From Aedes albopictus (taxonomy: Eukaryota > Arthropoda > Insecta > Diptera > Culicidae): a stretch of 64,000 nucleotides of DNA. Below the pieces are notes generated by a model that saw only the letters and a program-made list of their open reading frames with translations, did no database searches and had not been told where the DNA came from. Of this stretch, positions 24,261 to 35,559 are shown one piece after another; position 1 is the first letter of the stretch; every line of letters begins with the position of its first letter. The translations under genes and the position numbers were made by a program. The stretch covers positions 11,424,252 to 11,488,251 of the forward strand of contig NC_085137.1 of assembly GCF_035046485.1 (NCBI RefSeq), written 5' to 3'.

Positions 24261-25677
24261 CCGAGCAGGAGAAAATAGCCACCCAGGTATGGAAAACCGA
24301 ATACCTACAACCTGAATGAGGTATTGATAAGCCCTGCATAAGAAATGTCTCCAGGAATATCCACAGGAATTTTATTGGAATCCCTGAAGCAATTCAAGAT
24401 GGAATCTCAGAAGAAATTCCTACAGAAAATGCCTGAAGGAATCCCATACAAATACCTGTGGATAATCATGGAGAAATTCCTAAGAGGATTTCTGAAAAAA
24501 AAAAATCGCTGAAAGATTTTTTGGAAAAAATCCTAGAGAAATTGCTGACATAATTTCTGAAGGATGTCCAGAAGCAATTCCTGGATCAATACCTAGAGAA
24601 ATTACTGGGGAAATTCCTGAAGAAATTCTTGGGGTAATTCCTGGATAAAATCCTGGAGGTATTCCTTTGGGAATTCCTGGAAGAGTCCTTGGAGGAACTT
24701 CTGGTGGAATCTTCGAAGGATTTGCTGGAGGAACCAATGGGAAAATCCCTGGAGAAATTCGTGGAGAAATCTTTGGAAGAATTCCTGAAGCAATTCCTGA
24801 AGAAACTCCTGGGGTAATTCCTAGAAGAATTCCTGGAGAAATTCCTTGAAAAAATCCTGGAGGAATTCCTAAAGGTATTTCTGTGGGAATTACTGGAGGA
24901 GTCCATGATGAAATTCCAAGAGGAATCTCTCGAGGAATTCTTGAAAGAACTACTGGATAAATTTCTAGAGTACAATACCTAAAATAATAACTGGAGTGCA
25001 CAGAATAACACGTGAATAATGACATCAGGTATCGTAATACCTAAATAATAATCGGCGATTTTTCCACACAAATAGTGATTTTTCCATAATTGAATAAAAC
25101 CTCAAGCAGTCCTCAACACCAAACCAATAACTCGTCGAGATATTTTATGAATACCTAGAAAATACCAAAATAAGTTATTTTCAAAACATGAATTCCCGAG
25201 CAGGAACGAATAACTGCCACATAACTACAGCATACCAAAGTCAGGTATCATACCAAGACAAGGTATTGGTCGGTTACCCAGGTCTTGAAAATAACTTATT
25301 TTGGTATTTTGTAGGTATTGATGAAATACCTCAACGAGTTATTGGTTTGGTGTTGAGGACTGCTTGAGGTATTATTCAGTTATGAAAAAACGCTATTTGT
25401 ATGGAAAAATCGCTGATTATTATTTAGGTATTGCCATACCTGAGGCTATTATTCACGTGTTATGCCCAGAATATACACCAGTTATTATTTTAGGTATTTT
25501 ACCTCTTATGCAGGGCTTCTTAATACCTCATTCAGGTTGTAGGTATTCGGTTTTCCATACCTGAGTTTGGTATTCTTCAGCTATTTTCTCCTGCTCGGGT
25601 TACCGACCAATACCTCGTCTTGGTATGATACCTGATTTTGGTATGCTGTTATGTGTCAGTTATTCGTTCCTGCTCGG
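24261..25677. mobile_element. compound foldback with CCGAGCAGGA ends
   Basis: The interval starts ccgagcagga and ends tcctgctcgg. Arm A (24261-25196, interrupted) is complementary to 25282-25600. A second segment, B (about 25197-25277), is complementary to 25600-25680, giving the order A-B-A'-B'. Arms pair over long stretches, for example caataactcgtcgagatatt with its near-complement at about 25322. The sequence is rich in ggtatt/aatacc words and has no coding capacity. Confidence 0.75.
24343..24973. repeat. GGAATTCC-word block inserted in one foldback arm
   Basis: About 630 bp of GGAATTCC-word DNA lie between gccctgcataag and aatacctaaaataata. In the opposite arm (about 25485-25516) the complementary sequences are separated by only about 6 bp. 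The block therefore interrupts a pre-existing palindrome. A 181-codon minus-strand frame here (I-P-P-G-I-P type) is a product of the repeat. Confidence 0.75.
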
Positions 25678-26390
25678 GAAGTGTAGTCGTTTAAAACAAT
25701 CCATTATTTCATGTTGAAACTACCAAATCTCTGTTTGTTCTAACAAACTGTCAAAACTTTCGGAAAATGAAAATATATGTATCGTCAAGCAATGAAACAG
25801 TTCAGTTTTAACTAGAAATAAGTTTGTCGCTATAGTAAACTGAAGAATCGTTTGATTCGATCTAGAATTTAATTATGTTTAGAAAAATAAATTTTTCTGC
25901 TTGTATAAGTAACAGAAAAGACTCAAAAATACACCACCTTTGTGAAAAATTAGCAAGTACCTAATTTAAAATTTACAGATGACAAAAAAAAAGAAAAAAT
26001 AATCCAGCGTAATCTTGAATTTACTACGTTCTGATTGATGGACGAAACTTCACTGACATTATTGACGCCACTCAATCGAAACGCTAACATAAACTCCCAA
26101 GTAACATTTTGATGACCAATTAGCCTTGTAGAAGTTTTGAGAACCGTAATAAAACCTAACACCTTTTATTTTGGTTTTATGATAATTCTAAGAACCACTT
26201 CTAGTCTTTTTGACTAAACAATGTTACTCAGAACCGAAATTCGTAGCGTCGATTTGTTGGGGTCGTGTAATCTTTGTAGAGATGTTGCAATGAATTAATG
26301 AATCAATGAAAAAGCAGTAAAGCTCAACCGAGTCCCAGTGTAAATTGCTTGTCTCACTACTGCACAGTACTGGGCATTTTCTTTTTGGAA
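25678..26390. other. AT-rich interval
   Basis: A cccaagtaacatttt motif at about 26097 recurs in general form at 50093 and, inverted, near 61010 (tgttacttgggg). It may mark ends of another MITE family. No coding sequence was recognised. Confidence 0.35.
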
Positions 26391-27065
26391 AATTTTTGGG
26401 CATTTTTTGGCGGGGATTCCTAGGGTTACAGATGTTTTTTTAGGCATTTCAGCGGATTTCAGAGGCGTTACAGATGGTTTCAAAGAGGTTTCGGAAGGTC
26501 CGAGAGGATTTTAGGGAGATTTCGGAGGCATTTTAGGGACTTCGGAGAAATTCAAGAGGGTGAAGTACAGGTGCGTTTTCGGGGTTTCGAAAGGTCTCAT
26601 GCGCGTTGCTGGGAGTTCAAATGGAATCATGGGATTTTCGGAAGCATTCCTAAAAGTTTCGGAGGATTTCCAGCAAGTTTCGGAGGCATTTTGAGGAGTT
26701 GCGGAGGATTTTTGGGAGGTTTCGTAGATTGATTGATTTGTCTTTATTAAAGAGGCTGGTTCGTCTCTCCCAGGTTTCATAAACCAGGTTTCAGGTTTAT
26801 GTTTTATGGAGCTTTTGGAGTGTCTCTAATGCATCACAGGGAATTCAACGGGGCTTCAGGGAGATTACGGAGGTATTTCGAAAGGTTTCAGAAGATTCTC
26901 AGCGGGTTTCAGATGCATTACAGGTGCGTTACAGTGGGTTTCGGAGGGTTTAAGGTTCGTTACATGGGTTTCGAGCGTGTTTTCGTGTGTTTTCGGAGCA
27001 TTTCAGGAAACTTCATAAAGATTTTCATATAGTTTACAGGGAGTTATAGGGGGCTTCAGGTACGT
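26390..27065. repeat. TTTCGGAGG-word simple-repeat block
   Basis: Degenerate words (tttcggaggcatttt, gggtttcgg, ttacaggtgcg) fill the interval. They differ in composition from the GGAATTCC type. Similar blocks, or their complements, lie at 28150-28790, 29285-29560, 31790-32050 and 63390-63780. Confidence 0.7.
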
Positions 27066-27116
27066 TTTCGAGAGCTTCGGAGGGCCTCCGAAACTAATGC
27101 TGAAAACTGAAACTAA

Positions 27117-27723
27117 TGTTCTACCCGACAACAACTCAGCAGCGCGAAAATCGAACGTAGTCACAGAGTCGGCGCGCTACCGAGCAACCGGAGGGGCTTC
27201 GCGGATCTATTAAGGCGCTCAAAGATTCAAATAAACTACACTAAAGCGGTTAGCAATTAAGGTGTATTCAGTTGTCTGTTGTTCTGTAGTCTGTCACTGG
27301 TTCACGGCACGTACCTTGGTTGACTACAAACCTGCGAACGCTCGTGGCGGGACCTGTGTTCCAGCGATGGCTGGCTGGACTCGATGTCGTCCTGTGGCAA
27401 TATGGCGGAACAGCTGCCGTTGATCTGCGACGTCTGGATCGTACAATGGCGCTTGGAGAATGACTGGAATGGCGGTGTGTGGAGATGGTTCCGGACTGCA
27501 GGCGCTTTCTTCAAGCTTAGTCGGTCGACGACGGCAAGGCTGCCCTCTGTCGGACCGAGAAGGGAATCTCTCCTTGGGATTTAGGGCTTTTGCTCGAGAA
27601 CTTTGTCCTTCTTGGTGGTTATGGCCCGAAGCCAGAGGAACAATGGGAATCCTTTACTTTTATATTTGGGCACCTTACAGAAACCCAAACCGTTACGTGC
27701 ACTGACGGTACTCGGACACAACA
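27117..27723 (-). mobile_element. candidate solo LTR
   Basis: On the minus strand this 607-bp GC-richer segment starts TGTTGTGTCC and ends GTAGAACA, with a TATAAAAG motif about 70 nt from its start. It has the TG...CA ends expected of an LTR. It sits between simple-repeat blocks of quite different composition. I see no target duplication, primer-binding site or second LTR, so the call is tentative. Confidence 0.3.
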
Positions 27724-28150
27724 ATCGGAAGGCTGGTTTTTAAAGAAACCGAAAAAAAGGTCCTATTGAAGGACATTCCAGGGTCAGTTAGGATCCATCA
27801 GGGTTTTCGAGGGCTAGTTACCTGAATGATGGTTAACTCTGGCACACCTCACTTCTGGCACAATCAACTGTTTCGAACACTCCACAATTACTTTAGCATA
27901 TCCGATCTACACGCTCGCCTGTTTCAAAGTGGACGATGGCCACCGATTGAAAGTCCTTTGAACCCTTCAGCCATCTCCTAAGTTCCGTTACGTCATCAGC
28001 TATGACTTGGTTTACGCCATGTTTATCTGTAGATTTTGGTTGCAGCCCAGTGGTTTTCTAATCGCTGAAGTTTGGTAACGTATCTGAACCTTCGACTAAC
28101 ATGGCACAAATTAAAAAAAAACTGATATGAACTTTGTAATAACGAAGGTG
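27724..28150. other. interval without recognised feature
   Basis: This is mixed-composition DNA with no coding or repeat structure that I can name. Confidence 0.4.
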
Positions 28151-28790
28151 AATTACACAAAGAATCCGAGGAGATTTCGGGGGTTCAAAGAGACTTGACA
28201 GAAATTTAGCTCCTTCCTGAAACGTCCTTGATATCTCCTTTATTGCCCCTGAGAGACCTACGAATCCCGCCAAAATTTCTCTGAAAGCCTCTAAAAAAAC
28301 CTACAAAAACCATCTAGAACCATCTGAAACCACTTTGAAATCCCTTGAGATCCCCTGAAACGCACCTGCAAGGCTCTTCCTGAAATTCCTAGAGATCACC
28401 CGAAGCGCACCTGAAGCCCCCTGGGACTTTTTGAAACTTCCAGCAACACCCTAAAATTTCCATTACACCCTGAATCTATCTGAGAAATTCTGAAATGTCC
28501 CTAAGCCGCTCTGAGACGGTTCTGGCATCCTCCGATTCTTCGTAGAACACCTTCAAATGTCCCTGCAATCCTTTGAAACACGTTGTAACGTCCCTATAAA
28601 CCCCTCTGATGTCCTCCTGGGACGTCCTTGAACCTCCTTTAAACCACTTGGAATTGCATCATAAAGTTACCCTGAAAACTCTTGAAGCTCTTGTAAGGCT
28701 CAAAAAATCCCGAAACCATCAGAAACTCTAAGAATTCTTTTCGGAAACCATTCAAAACTCTCCCGGAGACCCTACCCTTCCTGATTGGTC
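28150..28790. repeat. complement-type TTTCGGAGG block
   Basis: Words such as cctgaaac, cctttgaaac and ctcctgaa repeat throughout. They are the complementary orientation of the block at 26390-27065. There are no genes. Confidence 0.65.
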
Positions 28791-28795
28791 CTCTC

Positions 28796-28918
28796 TTAAC
28801 CCTCGAGTAATCGCGCTGTTGTATTTTGTACAACACGTTGAAAAAAACTCGCTTTTTGTACTCCACTTTAGTGTGGTGTTGACGCAGGTAGCCACCCGCG
28901 CGACTTACGGAAGGTTAA
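28796..28918 (+). mobile_element. 123-bp TTAA-flanked MITE, family B copy 1
   Basis: The element is bounded by TTAA. It begins TTAACCCTCGAGTAATCGCG and ends CGCGACTTACGGAAGGTTAA, which are imperfect inverted repeats. A second copy (124 bp) lies at 61169-61292. Its length equals that of family A although the interior differs. Confidence 0.8.
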
Positions 28919-29285
28919 GACACTCTGGTTCGCCCATTTTCCCTTAGATTTCCATGCGATTCCCTTAGAGCAGAGATTCCCAAAGTGGGTGAAAAGGCCC
29001 ACTGGGGTTGAAAACCGCATTGACGAGGCAAAAATTTGAAAACTCAAAATTGGGAAACAAAACACCAAAAAAGGGGTGAGTGTTTCCTAAACCAATTAAA
29101 CAGTTGGTAGTCCTCACTTATATAACATTCAACTTTATACCCATTAGCTTTGAAGTTTTGTTCATGGAGAGATATGCTCAGTATCTAGCCGTAGTTCAAA
29201 TCAATTGGTGAAAAAAAATGCCCTGATTATATGCGTTAAGTGTCCCAAATTGGACCTCCAGCTGGTTTCGCACTCTAATGTCATG
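28919..29285. other. interval without recognised feature
   Basis: No gene, RNA or defined mobile element was seen. Confidence 0.4.
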
Positions 29286-29565
29286 GGCAAACTATTGGGG
29301 GTTCAGGGATTGTATTACAAAGGATCTCAGGAGAGTTTCAGGGGGCTCCAGGGACCTTAAGAGGGTTTCCAGCGGAGTTCCATGAGTGTTTCAAGGGGCA
29401 TTCTAGAGTGTTCCGGGGGTTTCAGAGGGGTTGATGACGTTTCTGGGATTGTCAAGGTAGTTTTGGAGGTTGAATTGGCATTTAAGGGAAGCTACCTAAA
29501 TTCTTTTCAAACACCCCGAGCCCCTTTGAAACTCCCATGTAATGGGATGAAGGGATTTATACCTT
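29285..29565. repeat. TTTCGGAGG-type block
   Basis: Repeated ggagtttcagg, gggtttc and tttcaggggg words show the same repeat class as 26390-27065. Confidence 0.6.
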
Positions 29566-30049
29566 AGGGGTCGTCCATAAATGACGTAGCTTTTTTGGGG
29601 GGAGGGGGGTGTTTGTGATTTTGTGACGAAGTGTGACGATAGGGGGGTAGGGGTTTATGATATGCTACGTAGCATTCTAAGCTCATTAAAAAAAGTATTT
29701 CGTAATTAATAAAAGTTTTACTTGCATTATTAAGTATCATTATCCAGTAAATAAAAAAATATATTGCATGATCTTTTTATTCCATCACATTAATGTGAAT
29801 AACAAATAATGGACATAAATGCCGACTTCCTTTCATAAGACATGCAGCTATCGGACGAAACAACTGTATCTGAGAAAATGGTTTTGAAATCCTGCGTAAT
29901 AAATAATGAATAATGAAAGAATAATGTTCATGAAAATCAATTTCGCTCAAATACTTCTCACGACTAAAAGTTTGCTGCTTGCTATAAGGCACTGCACGCC
30001 GCTAAGGTTGTTTTTGGCATTATGGTATTATTCTAGGAGTTTCTTGTAT

Positions 30050-31345
30050 AGTTTCTACAGGACTTCATTGAAGAATTCCTCCAACAATTTCTTAAGGAGC
30101 TGCTCTAGCAGCTTTATAAGGAATTTCTCATGGTGTTCTTTATAGGTTTCCCCAACAGGAGAAGGATAAAATTTTCATAGGAATTCCTACTAGGAATTCC
30201 AGAATAAGCTTCTAAACCATCCCAAAAGGATTTGGAGGAATCTCAAAAGGAGTCTCTCAAGGAACTTCCAGAAGAATTTCAGAAGAGACTCCTGGAGGAA
30301 TCTTGTAAGGAAATCATAGAGAAATTCCAAAAGAAATCCCCTGAGGAGTTCCTGGAGCAATTCTAGATGGAACTTTTAGAGAAAACTTGAATAAACTCCT
30401 GGAAGAATCTCAGAAGGGGCTATTTGTAGAGTCTAATAAGAAACTCCTGGTTCAATTTCTGAAGAAAACACGGAAGAAATTATTGTAGGAATCCCGGAAG
30501 AAATTTCTGAAGAAATCTCGAAAACAACATTTTGGAATCCCGGAAGGTATCCAGATAGAACCCCTGGTCAAATATAAGAAAGATAATCTTGGAGGAATTC
30601 CAGATGAAATTAATGGATGGATGCCGGAAAAAATCCTGGAGGAGTCTTAAAAAAACTAGATTAGTCCTAGAAGGAAATCCTCGAGAAATCCCAGAAGTAA
30701 CTCCCAGAAGAATCTTGGAAGGAATTTCTGAAGGAATCCGAAAAAGAACTCCTGAAGGAATCCCAGAAGCAACTCCTGGAGGGATCTGAAAGAATGTCGG
30801 AGGGGTTTCCTGCAGAGATCTCGGAATGAATATCTGAGTGGATTCCTGAAGAAAACCAAGAAGGAACTCCTGGAGGAATCCCGAAAGGGACTTCTTTAGG
30901 AAACCCAGAAAGAAGTTCTGATGGAATCTCAAAATAAATTCTGGTTGAAATCCCTGAAGAGATGTCCGAAGAAACTGCTGGTGGAACAGAGGTGAAGAAA
31001 ACCTTGAAAGAACGCCCAAAGTAAACCACGGATAAACTTTAAGAAAAACCTTTGAAAAAAAAAAATCCCGGAGAAGTCCCAAAAAGAACTTTTGGTGGAA
31101 TCTAAGAAGGACTCCGGAAGGAGTTCTTGGAGGGATCTCCGAAGGAACTTCTGAAGGAATACAAAAAAGGAGGAAATCTCATATGGAATCCTAAAGGAAA
31201 TTTTTGGAGAAATCCTAGAACGAAGAGCTGGAGGATTTTAATAGAGAGGAATTCTCAAAAAATGGGAATCCCAGAAGAAACTCCTTGAGGAATTCCAGAA
31301 TGAACTGCTGAAAGAATTTTAGAAGAAACTCCTTCAGGGTCCTTC
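30050..31345. repeat. GGAATTCC-word block
   Basis: Degenerate ggaattcc, ggaatctc and cctggagga words fill the interval. Open frames on the minus strand reach 200 codons (30480-31082) but consist of repeated short motifs and have no recognisable fold. Confidence 0.75.
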
Positions 31346-31463
31346 AAATGTCATGATGAATTTTATTCAACTGAAACCAAGTTGATATTCTTAACAGACT
31401 TATTACTGAGCAAACTAATATCTTCGGAAGAGCTCCTAGAGTAATATGGTATTGAACTGTATT

Positions 31464-31531
31464 GGGAGCATCGATCTCAGGTCCTCAGCGTGATAGTCAC
31501 GTGCTTTAACCATCACACCAGATCCACTCCA
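31464..31531 (-). other. degenerate tRNA-like sequence
   Basis: The complement shows an A-box-like ctggtgtgatggttaaagc and a B-box-like gagatcgatgc in tRNA order over about 65 nt. It is probably an old SINE head. Confidence 0.4.
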
Positions 31532-31789
31532 CAGTCAGCAATATTTTCTTGCTATTGTTTTTAATAATATTCGTTAAACATACAAGTTATGATTGAAATC
31601 AGAACTAAGTTTTTTTTTGCGTTACTTGCAATTTGAAATGAAAATTTTCTTAAGGGGGGGGGGGGTGTTTAACAAGCTACGTCATTTATAAGGGGGGGTA
31701 TCCAAATTTGTGACGAAATGCTACAAGGGGGGAGGGGGTAGTAAAAATCGCTTAAAAAAGCTACGTCATTTATGGACGCCCCCTTACAA

Positions 31790-32050
31790 CAAATTTGAAA
31801 TCCCTATCTGGAAACCCCAAAAGTCCCTTGAACCATCATAAAACTACTTGGAACCATAGAATCTACTGAAACCTTCTGGAATGCGCTTGAAACACAACTA
31901 AAACTTCCTGAAACCACCGAAAGCACCCTGGAGCTCCTCCTGAGAAAGCCCTAAATACCTTATGGAACTCCGTTCTTCTAAGCTTTTTGGAAACTCTTGG
32001 ATATCCCCTTGGTGTCACCTCAAATCTCCAGAGGCAAACTGTGTGATGGC
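31790..32050. repeat. complement-type TTTCGGAGG block
   Basis: Repeated cctgaaacc, cttggaacc and cctggagc words; the same class as 28150-28790. Confidence 0.55.
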
Positions 32051-34385
32051 GAACTAAGATCCTTCTTAGATCATAAAACTCTTCGCAGTGGTAAGTTACC
32101 CTACAAAAAAGATCCAAAAGCACTGACTTTCAATTGACATTTTCAATTGGTGCACCTCCGTCCCCCAGTTCGTGGTAAAAAAGGCACTACATACACCGTC
32201 TTCAGCCAGAGGCTGCATAGATTGAACAGAACTTACACTAGACAATGGACAACTTATACTACACCCAAAAAAAGGTTCCAGTCTACTAGTACTGAATAAC
32301 ACTCTTCCTCTTCAAAGGGCATTTTGAAAATAGCATAAAATGAATCTGCATAAAATAAACTTGAACGAAAAGAGTTCTTAGTGTACCAAATCTCAAATGA
32401 TCAGAGCATTGACCCCACATCCCCCTACCATACTAACGGATTACAATACTTTGCCTAGACCGAAGCTCGCGCCTCGCGAGATAGTCGTCGTCCCGGCTGG
32501 TCCCCCTCGTCATAATGGGTTTCTTAATCGACCAAGAGATTAGAAAAGTGAGCCTGATGCCCCATCCGCATCGTTTGCATCAAACCACCATACCACAAGC
32601 AATAACATAAACCAGATGGACAAAACCATGGTGCCGAGCCGGTGCTGAGTGCGTGTTGCCAAGATTTTCTTCGTTCTGGCTATGCATGACTTATGGGTGG
32701 TCTTAAGCGAAAGAATGTGCAAAAAAAAAAAAAATGAAAACGAGTTGATTTGAGAATTCATCACCGTACGTCATCTGGATGGCGCGAGTTGGGTGATAAG
32801 TCGTGTCCAGTGGGGACGGTGGTTCACATGTGCCTACGTGAGTAATGCGACATGATGAGATGGGCAGAATATTTTAGCGATAGGTTCTGTGTGAATGCTG
32901 AATGTTTGGGTAATGCTGGAATAATTTCTAAGTGAGTTTACTTGCGCATTATTTTAAGGGTTGCCTTCATTCAATGATGAACAATAAGGTAGTACAATCG
33001 AACTTGCATTTTGTCACTTCAATTTTAGAAAGAGAAGTCGACGAAAAGAAATCTATTCACTTTCACCCACATTATGTGGCTCAGTGAGTTGAAGCATCGG
33101 TACAGCGAGACGACAGTGCCGTAGGTTCGAATCCCATCAGGATAGAATGGACATGTTTCGGTCATTATCTTTTGATTTATCAACTAACTTCTACTTTCGG
33201 ATTTGGAGTTAAATCTCTATTTCAGACATACCATCCTACTGGTGAAGCTTAATAATAAAAGCCCAAGACGTATCATCACTTCTGAAGCTTACCTATATTC
33301 AGGACTACACAGCTCTCCGAGCTGTCGATGCACCTTCTTCTGCAATCGAACTTTGCCATCAATTTCCGCGAGGTCAGTTCTCACCAGTCTGGTGGCTAAG
33401 AGCCATCCAAGCTCAGGCGTGCTCGGGGAAATAAAAACGAGCTTCAAACACATTTCCAGATCAACTGCCGAGCGATAACTCCCGAGCGAAAATTCGATCA
33501 AGATACCGAAAACCGAAACTGCACTGTCGGAGGAGTGCAAAAAGCGCGAATAAAATAACCTGCATCATGCGCGAAAACACATAAATAATCTCGCAGAAAT
33601 CCGGCCAACAACAATTCGCGCAAGATGATCATCACCCGCCTTGTTTTTTTTTTTTCGGCGCTGTTGTTCCTTGCGAGTTGACTGAGGTCGGTTCCATTTG
33701 ATGATCTCGCTGCTACGGTCTCTCATACAGTTCACGCGACCAAAGGGCCCTGCCAGGCCTCGGCCCTATAGACCTCAATCGATTTCTCAAATATGTGTGT
33801 GCATCGAGAGGAGAACGAGAATAATAACACCCTTGAAGCGCAATGCCACGAATCATCCATTGGTTGGAAGTCCTGCGATCGTGCCCGGCTCCGCAGTAAT
33901 CGAATTATTTAATCAATTTTAATTTCAAAATAATAAACCATAATTCATAGGAAAATAATACATTTTTTACAAGGTGTTAATATCAACACATTATTGTGGT
34001 TGCTTTCGTCCGAGTTTCCGATGCAATCGATCTCTCTTTTCGGATGAGGAAGGAGGAAGAAACCCCAGCATGACGACGACGACCACGAGGCTGCGTGAAT
34101 TATAATGTAGTGCACCAGCACCAGTCAGCGTCTTCAGCGCGCCCTTCATCATCGTCATCAGTCGATCGTACCGTGGCATGACCATCATCATCACACTTTT
34201 TCTTGGTTGGTCCACCCGAAACTGTACTGTTGCACGGTCGACCGAACGGCTATGCTAGGCAGCCAGCCAGCCAGCCAGCAGCCGGTGCACATTCCTCCGG
34301 TGTGATTTCGAGATTTTGATTTGGACGTGGCATTTGCCATTTTTGTGCAACACGATTGTGCCATTGGCAGGGTTGTACTATAGAG
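32051..34385. other. low-repeat interval of about 2.3 kb
   Basis: This is balanced, mostly single-copy-looking sequence. Open frames (for example 33203-33478 plus and 33289-33540 minus) overlap on both strands without recognised domains. A tRNA-like sequence lies at 33074-33145. The stretch at 34245-34290 contains repeated cagc words. Confidence 0.35.
33074..33145 (+). other. tRNA-like sequence
   Basis: An A box (tggctcagtgagttgaagc) and a B box (ggttcgaatcccatcag) lie about 35 nt apart. Acceptor pairing is poor, so it is most likely a SINE head, not a tRNA gene. Confidence 0.5.
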
Positions 34386-34715
34386 GAATATCAGAAGTAA
34401 CTCCTTAAAAAATCACAAAGAACTAAAAAAGGAACTCTAGAAGGATCCTCAGAAAAAAACAGCATTCCGAGATTTTCACTGGATTCCTTCCAGAATTTTC
34501 TTCTGTGATTCCTCCAGAAGATCCTATTCAGAAATTTCATGTGAAACTGTACCAGAAATCTTCTACAATCCCTTCTGAATTTTATTCTTAGTTCCAGAAG
34601 GAGCTCCAGGAGAAATTCTAGAAGGAACTTCTTGAAGTAGCACCAGAATTCCTGGAGGAATATGAGAAAGAAGCCCTTCAAGATTTTTTCGGGAAATTAC
34701 TGACTACCTATGATA
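34386..34715. repeat. GGAATTCC-word block
   Basis: Degenerate ggaactcta, ccagaattc and ggaggaata words; no gene. Confidence 0.65.
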
Positions 34716-34855
34716 AAAAATATCAAAGAAACATTTGGTATAACCTCAGATACAGGACCTTGCAAAGAAGTGGCGCCAAAGAAATACTTGTAGTTAGAAG
34801 GCACAGAATGTTGCTGATTGACAAATTGAGAGATGAATTTCTAAAAAAAAATCTC

Positions 34856-34926
34856 GTTCTGGTGGGATTCAAACCCACGACTCCGCATTCGCTAGACCAT
34901 TGCTTTAACCAACTAAGCCACAGAAC
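34856..34926 (-). other. tRNA-like sequence in left foldback arm
   Basis: The complement starts GTTCTG and ends CAGAAC, pairing as an acceptor stem. It has an A box (tggcttagttggttaaagc), the loop motif gtctagcgaa and a B box (gggtttgaatccc). The loop could present AGC, an alanine-type anticodon, but the anticodon stem does not pair well. Confidence 0.7.
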
Positions 34927-35317
34927 AGGAAATGATTCTGCGGAATAGAAAGCCAAACTGAACCCGAGCCCACACCATGAATATTACTTTTTTCACGAAC
35001 CATCTCTCTTTCGGCTCAGATGCCAATCCACAACACAGCCGCGTTTGTGCCCAATCATTACAAGTGCGAACGAATTGTTTTTATATGAAGCCGAAACTTA
35101 CTCTCGCACTCCGCATACCTATCCACCAAGAAGTCTGTTTGCTTGTGTCTAATTTAGTAGGCGTCGAAACAATTCGCTCTCACTTGTAGTTATTGGGCAC
35201 AAACGCGGGTATGTTGTGGATTGGCATCTAAGCTGAAAGAGAGATGGTTCGTTAAACAATTAATGTTCATGGTGTGGTCTCGGGTTCAGATTGGCTTTCT
35301 ATTCCGCAGAACACACT

Positions 35318-35388
35318 TGTTCTGTGGGTTAGTTGGCTAAAGCGCCGGTCTAGCGAATACAGAGTCATGAGTTCGAAGCCTACCAGAA
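35318..35388 (+). other. tRNA-like sequence in right foldback arm
   Basis: This is the inverted partner of 34856-34926, with GTTCTG and CAGAAC ends, a similar A box (gggttagttggctaaagc), loop gtctagcgaa and B box (gagttcgaagcc). The two copies have diverged at several bases. Confidence 0.7.
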
Positions 35389-35559
35389 CGCGATTTTTTT
35401 CACAAATTCATCTCTCAATTTGTCAATTAGCAACATTCTGTGCCTTCTGTCTACAAGTTCTTCAGTAGGTTCTTATCACATTTATGAAATAATCAGCAGT
35501 ATGTATCGGCAAAATTAAGTATGCGTACCTAGATGCGTACTATCACTCGGGAACAAACC

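Larger units (their letters stand above)
29570..31786. mobile_element. interval bounded by inverted CGTCCATAAATGACGTAGC ends
   Basis: ggggtcgtccataaatgacg and then tagc at about 29570 are complementary to gctacgtcatttatggacgc at about 31761. A second inner copy occurs near 31676 (agctacgtcatttataag). G-rich tracts lie just inside both ends. The 2.2-kb interior includes a GGAATTCC block and a tRNA-like sequence. It is either one TIR element with insertions or two related MITEs in opposite orientation. Confidence 0.5.
34786..35458. mobile_element. 673-bp foldback element with a tRNA-like sequence in each arm
   Basis: The left end acttgtagttagaaggcaca and the right end tgtgccttctgtctacaagt are inverted copies with few mismatches. 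The arms are over 300 bp each (for example gattgacaaattgagagatg with catctctcaatttgtcaatt) around a spacer of about 50 bp. Each arm carries a 71-nt tRNA-like sequence at equivalent positions (34856-34926 minus, 35318-35388 plus). The design matches the 11426-12080 element although the outer ends differ. Confidence 0.8.

Noticed and set aside
24480..25025. 181-codon minus-strand frame rich in I-P-P-G-I-P
   Set aside because: It is generated by the simple-repeat block inserted in the foldback arm and crosses the block boundary, so it is not a structural protein gene.
30480..31082. 200-codon minus-strand open frame
   Set aside because: It lies wholly in GGAATTCC-word DNA. Its translation is a run of short repeated motifs and several other frames are open over the same bases.
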